Position numbers and translations under genes: made by a program. Under the pieces are notes generated by a model, which worked only from the letters and a program-made list of their open reading frames with translations, searched no databases and was not told the DNA's origin. DNA of 64,000 nt from CALFXN01 sp937957815 (GTDB taxonomy: Bacteria; Synergistota; Synergistia; Synergistales; Aminobacteriaceae), in contig DAIQNX010000004.1 in the NCBI GenBank assembly GCA_036788195.1, forward strand, positions 58,545-122,544, given 5' to 3'. Shown in pieces: positions 62,973 to 64,000 of this stretch. Every line of letters starts with the position of its first letter. Within the stretch, counting starts at the first letter, position 1.

Positions 62973-63860
62973 ATGCTGAACAGAGGAATCGAAACGTTTC
63001 TCGCCGTCGTCGCGGGGGGAAGCATCAACAGCGCGGCGCGGATGCTCAACATCACGCAATCGTCGGTAAGCCAGAGGCTGAAAAAACTCGAGGACGAAAT
63101 CGGCTATGTCCTCATCGACCGCAGGAAAGGCGGACGGACGATACGCCTCACGCCAGCGGGAGAATCGTTCTTCCTCGTTGCGGAAAATATGCAGTCGTTG
63201 CTTCAGGGCTTATCCGGGGAGACATTTCAGGGTGGATCTCTCAAGATCGGTTGCGTCGACAGCATCAATATCTTCCTGCTCAGCGAAATGTACAAGGCGA
63301 TGCGGCGCCATTCGCCCCCGGTCCAACTCAATATAGGAACGCACCAATCCGGACAGATTTACGATCTGGTCGAAAGACGCGAACTCGACATCGGATTCGT
63401 TCTTCAGGAACGGCGGTCGCAATACCTGCGCGTTACCCCTTTCTGGAAGGAAGACATGCTCGTCATCCGCGCTCGGCAGGCCAGCTTGCCGCCGCTCGTC
63501 TCCCCTTCCGAACTGGATCCGAGGGAAGAACTCTGCATCAACTGGGGACCAAAATATCAACTGTGGCATGACCGTCACTGGAATCCAATGATCTCCCCCG
63601 ACGTTCAGCTCGACACGATCGGACTCATACGGCTCCTTCTCGAGTCGAAAGGACAGTGGGCGATCGTGCCGTCATCGGCGCGCCCCATTCTCGAGGCACA
63701 GGGATATGTCTTCCAGCGCCTCTCATCCCCGCCCCCCGAACGAGTCTGTTACCAGATCGTTCACCGGTATCCGCGCGCAGGCGCCGTCCGGGCCCTGAAG
63801 ATCTGGGAGGCCATTTCGACCCCGATCCGGAATGCCGGTACCGCGACGCCGGCCACGTGA
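62973..63860 (+). CDS. LysR family transcriptional regulator
   Basis: A 295-residue regulator: winged HTH GSINSAARMLNITQSSVSQR, linker helix, then a two-lobed effector domain. It is divergent from the RraA-aminotransferase-symporter operon and probably controls it in response to a related metabolite. ATG 62973 is chosen; GTG 62961 is possible and neither has a strong ribosome site. Confidence 0.9.
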   Translation: MLNRGIETFLAVVAGGSINSAARMLNITQSSVSQRLKKLEDEIGYVLIDRRKGGRTIRLTPAGESFFLVAENMQSLLQGLSGETFQGGSLKIGCVDSINIFLLSEMYKAMRRHSPPVQLNIGTHQSGQIYDLVERRELDIGFVLQERRSQYLRVTPFWKEDMLVIRARQASLPPLVSPSELDPREELCINWGPKYQLWHDRHWNPMISPDVQLDTIGLIRLLLESKGQWAIVPSSARPILEAQGYVFQRLSSPPPERVCYQIVHRYPRAGAVRALKIWEAISTPIRNAGTATPAT

Positions 63861-63893
63861 TGAAAAGGGCTCCAGAAGGAGATCGGGTCCTTT

Positions 63894-64000
63894 ATGTATG
63901 GAAGCTGGATGGGAGCGACATATTGTTTGCGGATCATTCTACTCATTGCGTCTGCGGGGACGGTTGTCATCTCGGGAACGGGTACGTGGGGAGCGTCCAG
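63894..64000 (+). CDS. N-terminus of an exported protein, cut by window edge
   Basis: An open frame of 35 codons beginning after AAGGAG at 12 nt. It shows a hydrophobic core LRIILLIASAGTVVISG and WGAS, which looks like a signal peptide with cleavage site. Too short to assign; a second in-frame ATG lies at 63909. Confidence 0.5.
   Translation, partial: MYGSWMGATYCLRIILLIASAGTVVISGTGTWGAS

Noticed and set aside
1..64000. CRISPR arrays, tRNA or rRNA genes
   Set aside because: I looked for regularly spaced repeats and tRNA-like arm motifs and saw none; a covariance-model scan would be needed to exclude tRNAs fully.

Overview
The window is GC-rich bacterial chromosome with dense, mostly co-directional operons. 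It most likely comes from a member of the Synergistota. The best clue is a pair of secreted proteins (31388-32041 and 35236-36075) ending in the glycine/cysteine, hydrophobic, basic tail of the Synergist-CTERM sorting signal. An envelope set of RND pump, TolC-like channel and SLT lysozyme shows a two-membrane cell. Many peptide, amino-acid and TRAP uptake systems plus M20 peptidases and aminotransferases suit an amino-acid-fermenting anaerobe. No rRNA, tRNA, CRISPR array or intact transposase was seen. One 100-N assembly gap (11185-11284) sits inside the RND gene.

Layout. 1-1137: N-terminus of a leucyl aminopeptidase divergent from a nitroreductase. 1179-6733: an uncharacterised ABC importer (DUF3798-like binding protein, double ATPase, two permeases, small anchored protein). 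6830-9547: htpG and a lytic transglycosylase. 9775-15420: tolC, membrane fusion protein and RND pump. 15727-18924: cspA divergent from an ABC-F gene and a DUF2993 protein. 18911-22823: L,D-transpeptidase, then a decarboxylase / spermidine synthase / carbamate kinase operon. 22887-31147: an aminotransferase, a 52-residue ORF, and an M20 peptidase followed by a complete Opp-type transporter. 31388-40632: secreted Synergist-CTERM proteins, an acetyltransferase, a DUF362 ferredoxin protein, an orphan Na+-pump beta subunit, a metallo-beta-lactamase fold protein, an RMD1/DUF155 protein, an unknown membrane-anchored protein and a DnaQ-type exonuclease. 40643-45604: an M20 amidohydrolase, the 3' stub of a sodium:solute symporter, a TRAP transporter and AT-rich DNA with an IS-like repeat, which look like an insertion. 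45833-57329: lplA, rplM-rpsI, nicotinate phosphoribosyltransferase, secG, rdgB, rph, GerMN, amidase, tldE, threonine aldolase, PHP, cheW and a phosphodiesterase. 57493-64000: an epimerase, a small HTH-like protein, a DeoC-like protein, then a symporter / aminotransferase / RraA operon divergent from a LysR regulator.

Three points stand out. Three genes (19531, 39832, 58841) have no usable ATG/GTG/TTG but have an ATT or ATC codon at ideal distance from a strong Shine-Dalgarno sequence; two of them also have a promoter element that rules out upstream starts. Several enzymes and transporters lack signature residues: the RND pump has Asn-Asn where Asp-Asp is expected, the DeoC homologue lacks the Schiff-base Lys and catalytic Asp, and the glutamate-type symporter lacks the carboxylate-binding Arg. 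The divergent cspA/ABC-F promoter region carries a perfect inverted repeat plus a third half-site spaced 21 bp away.
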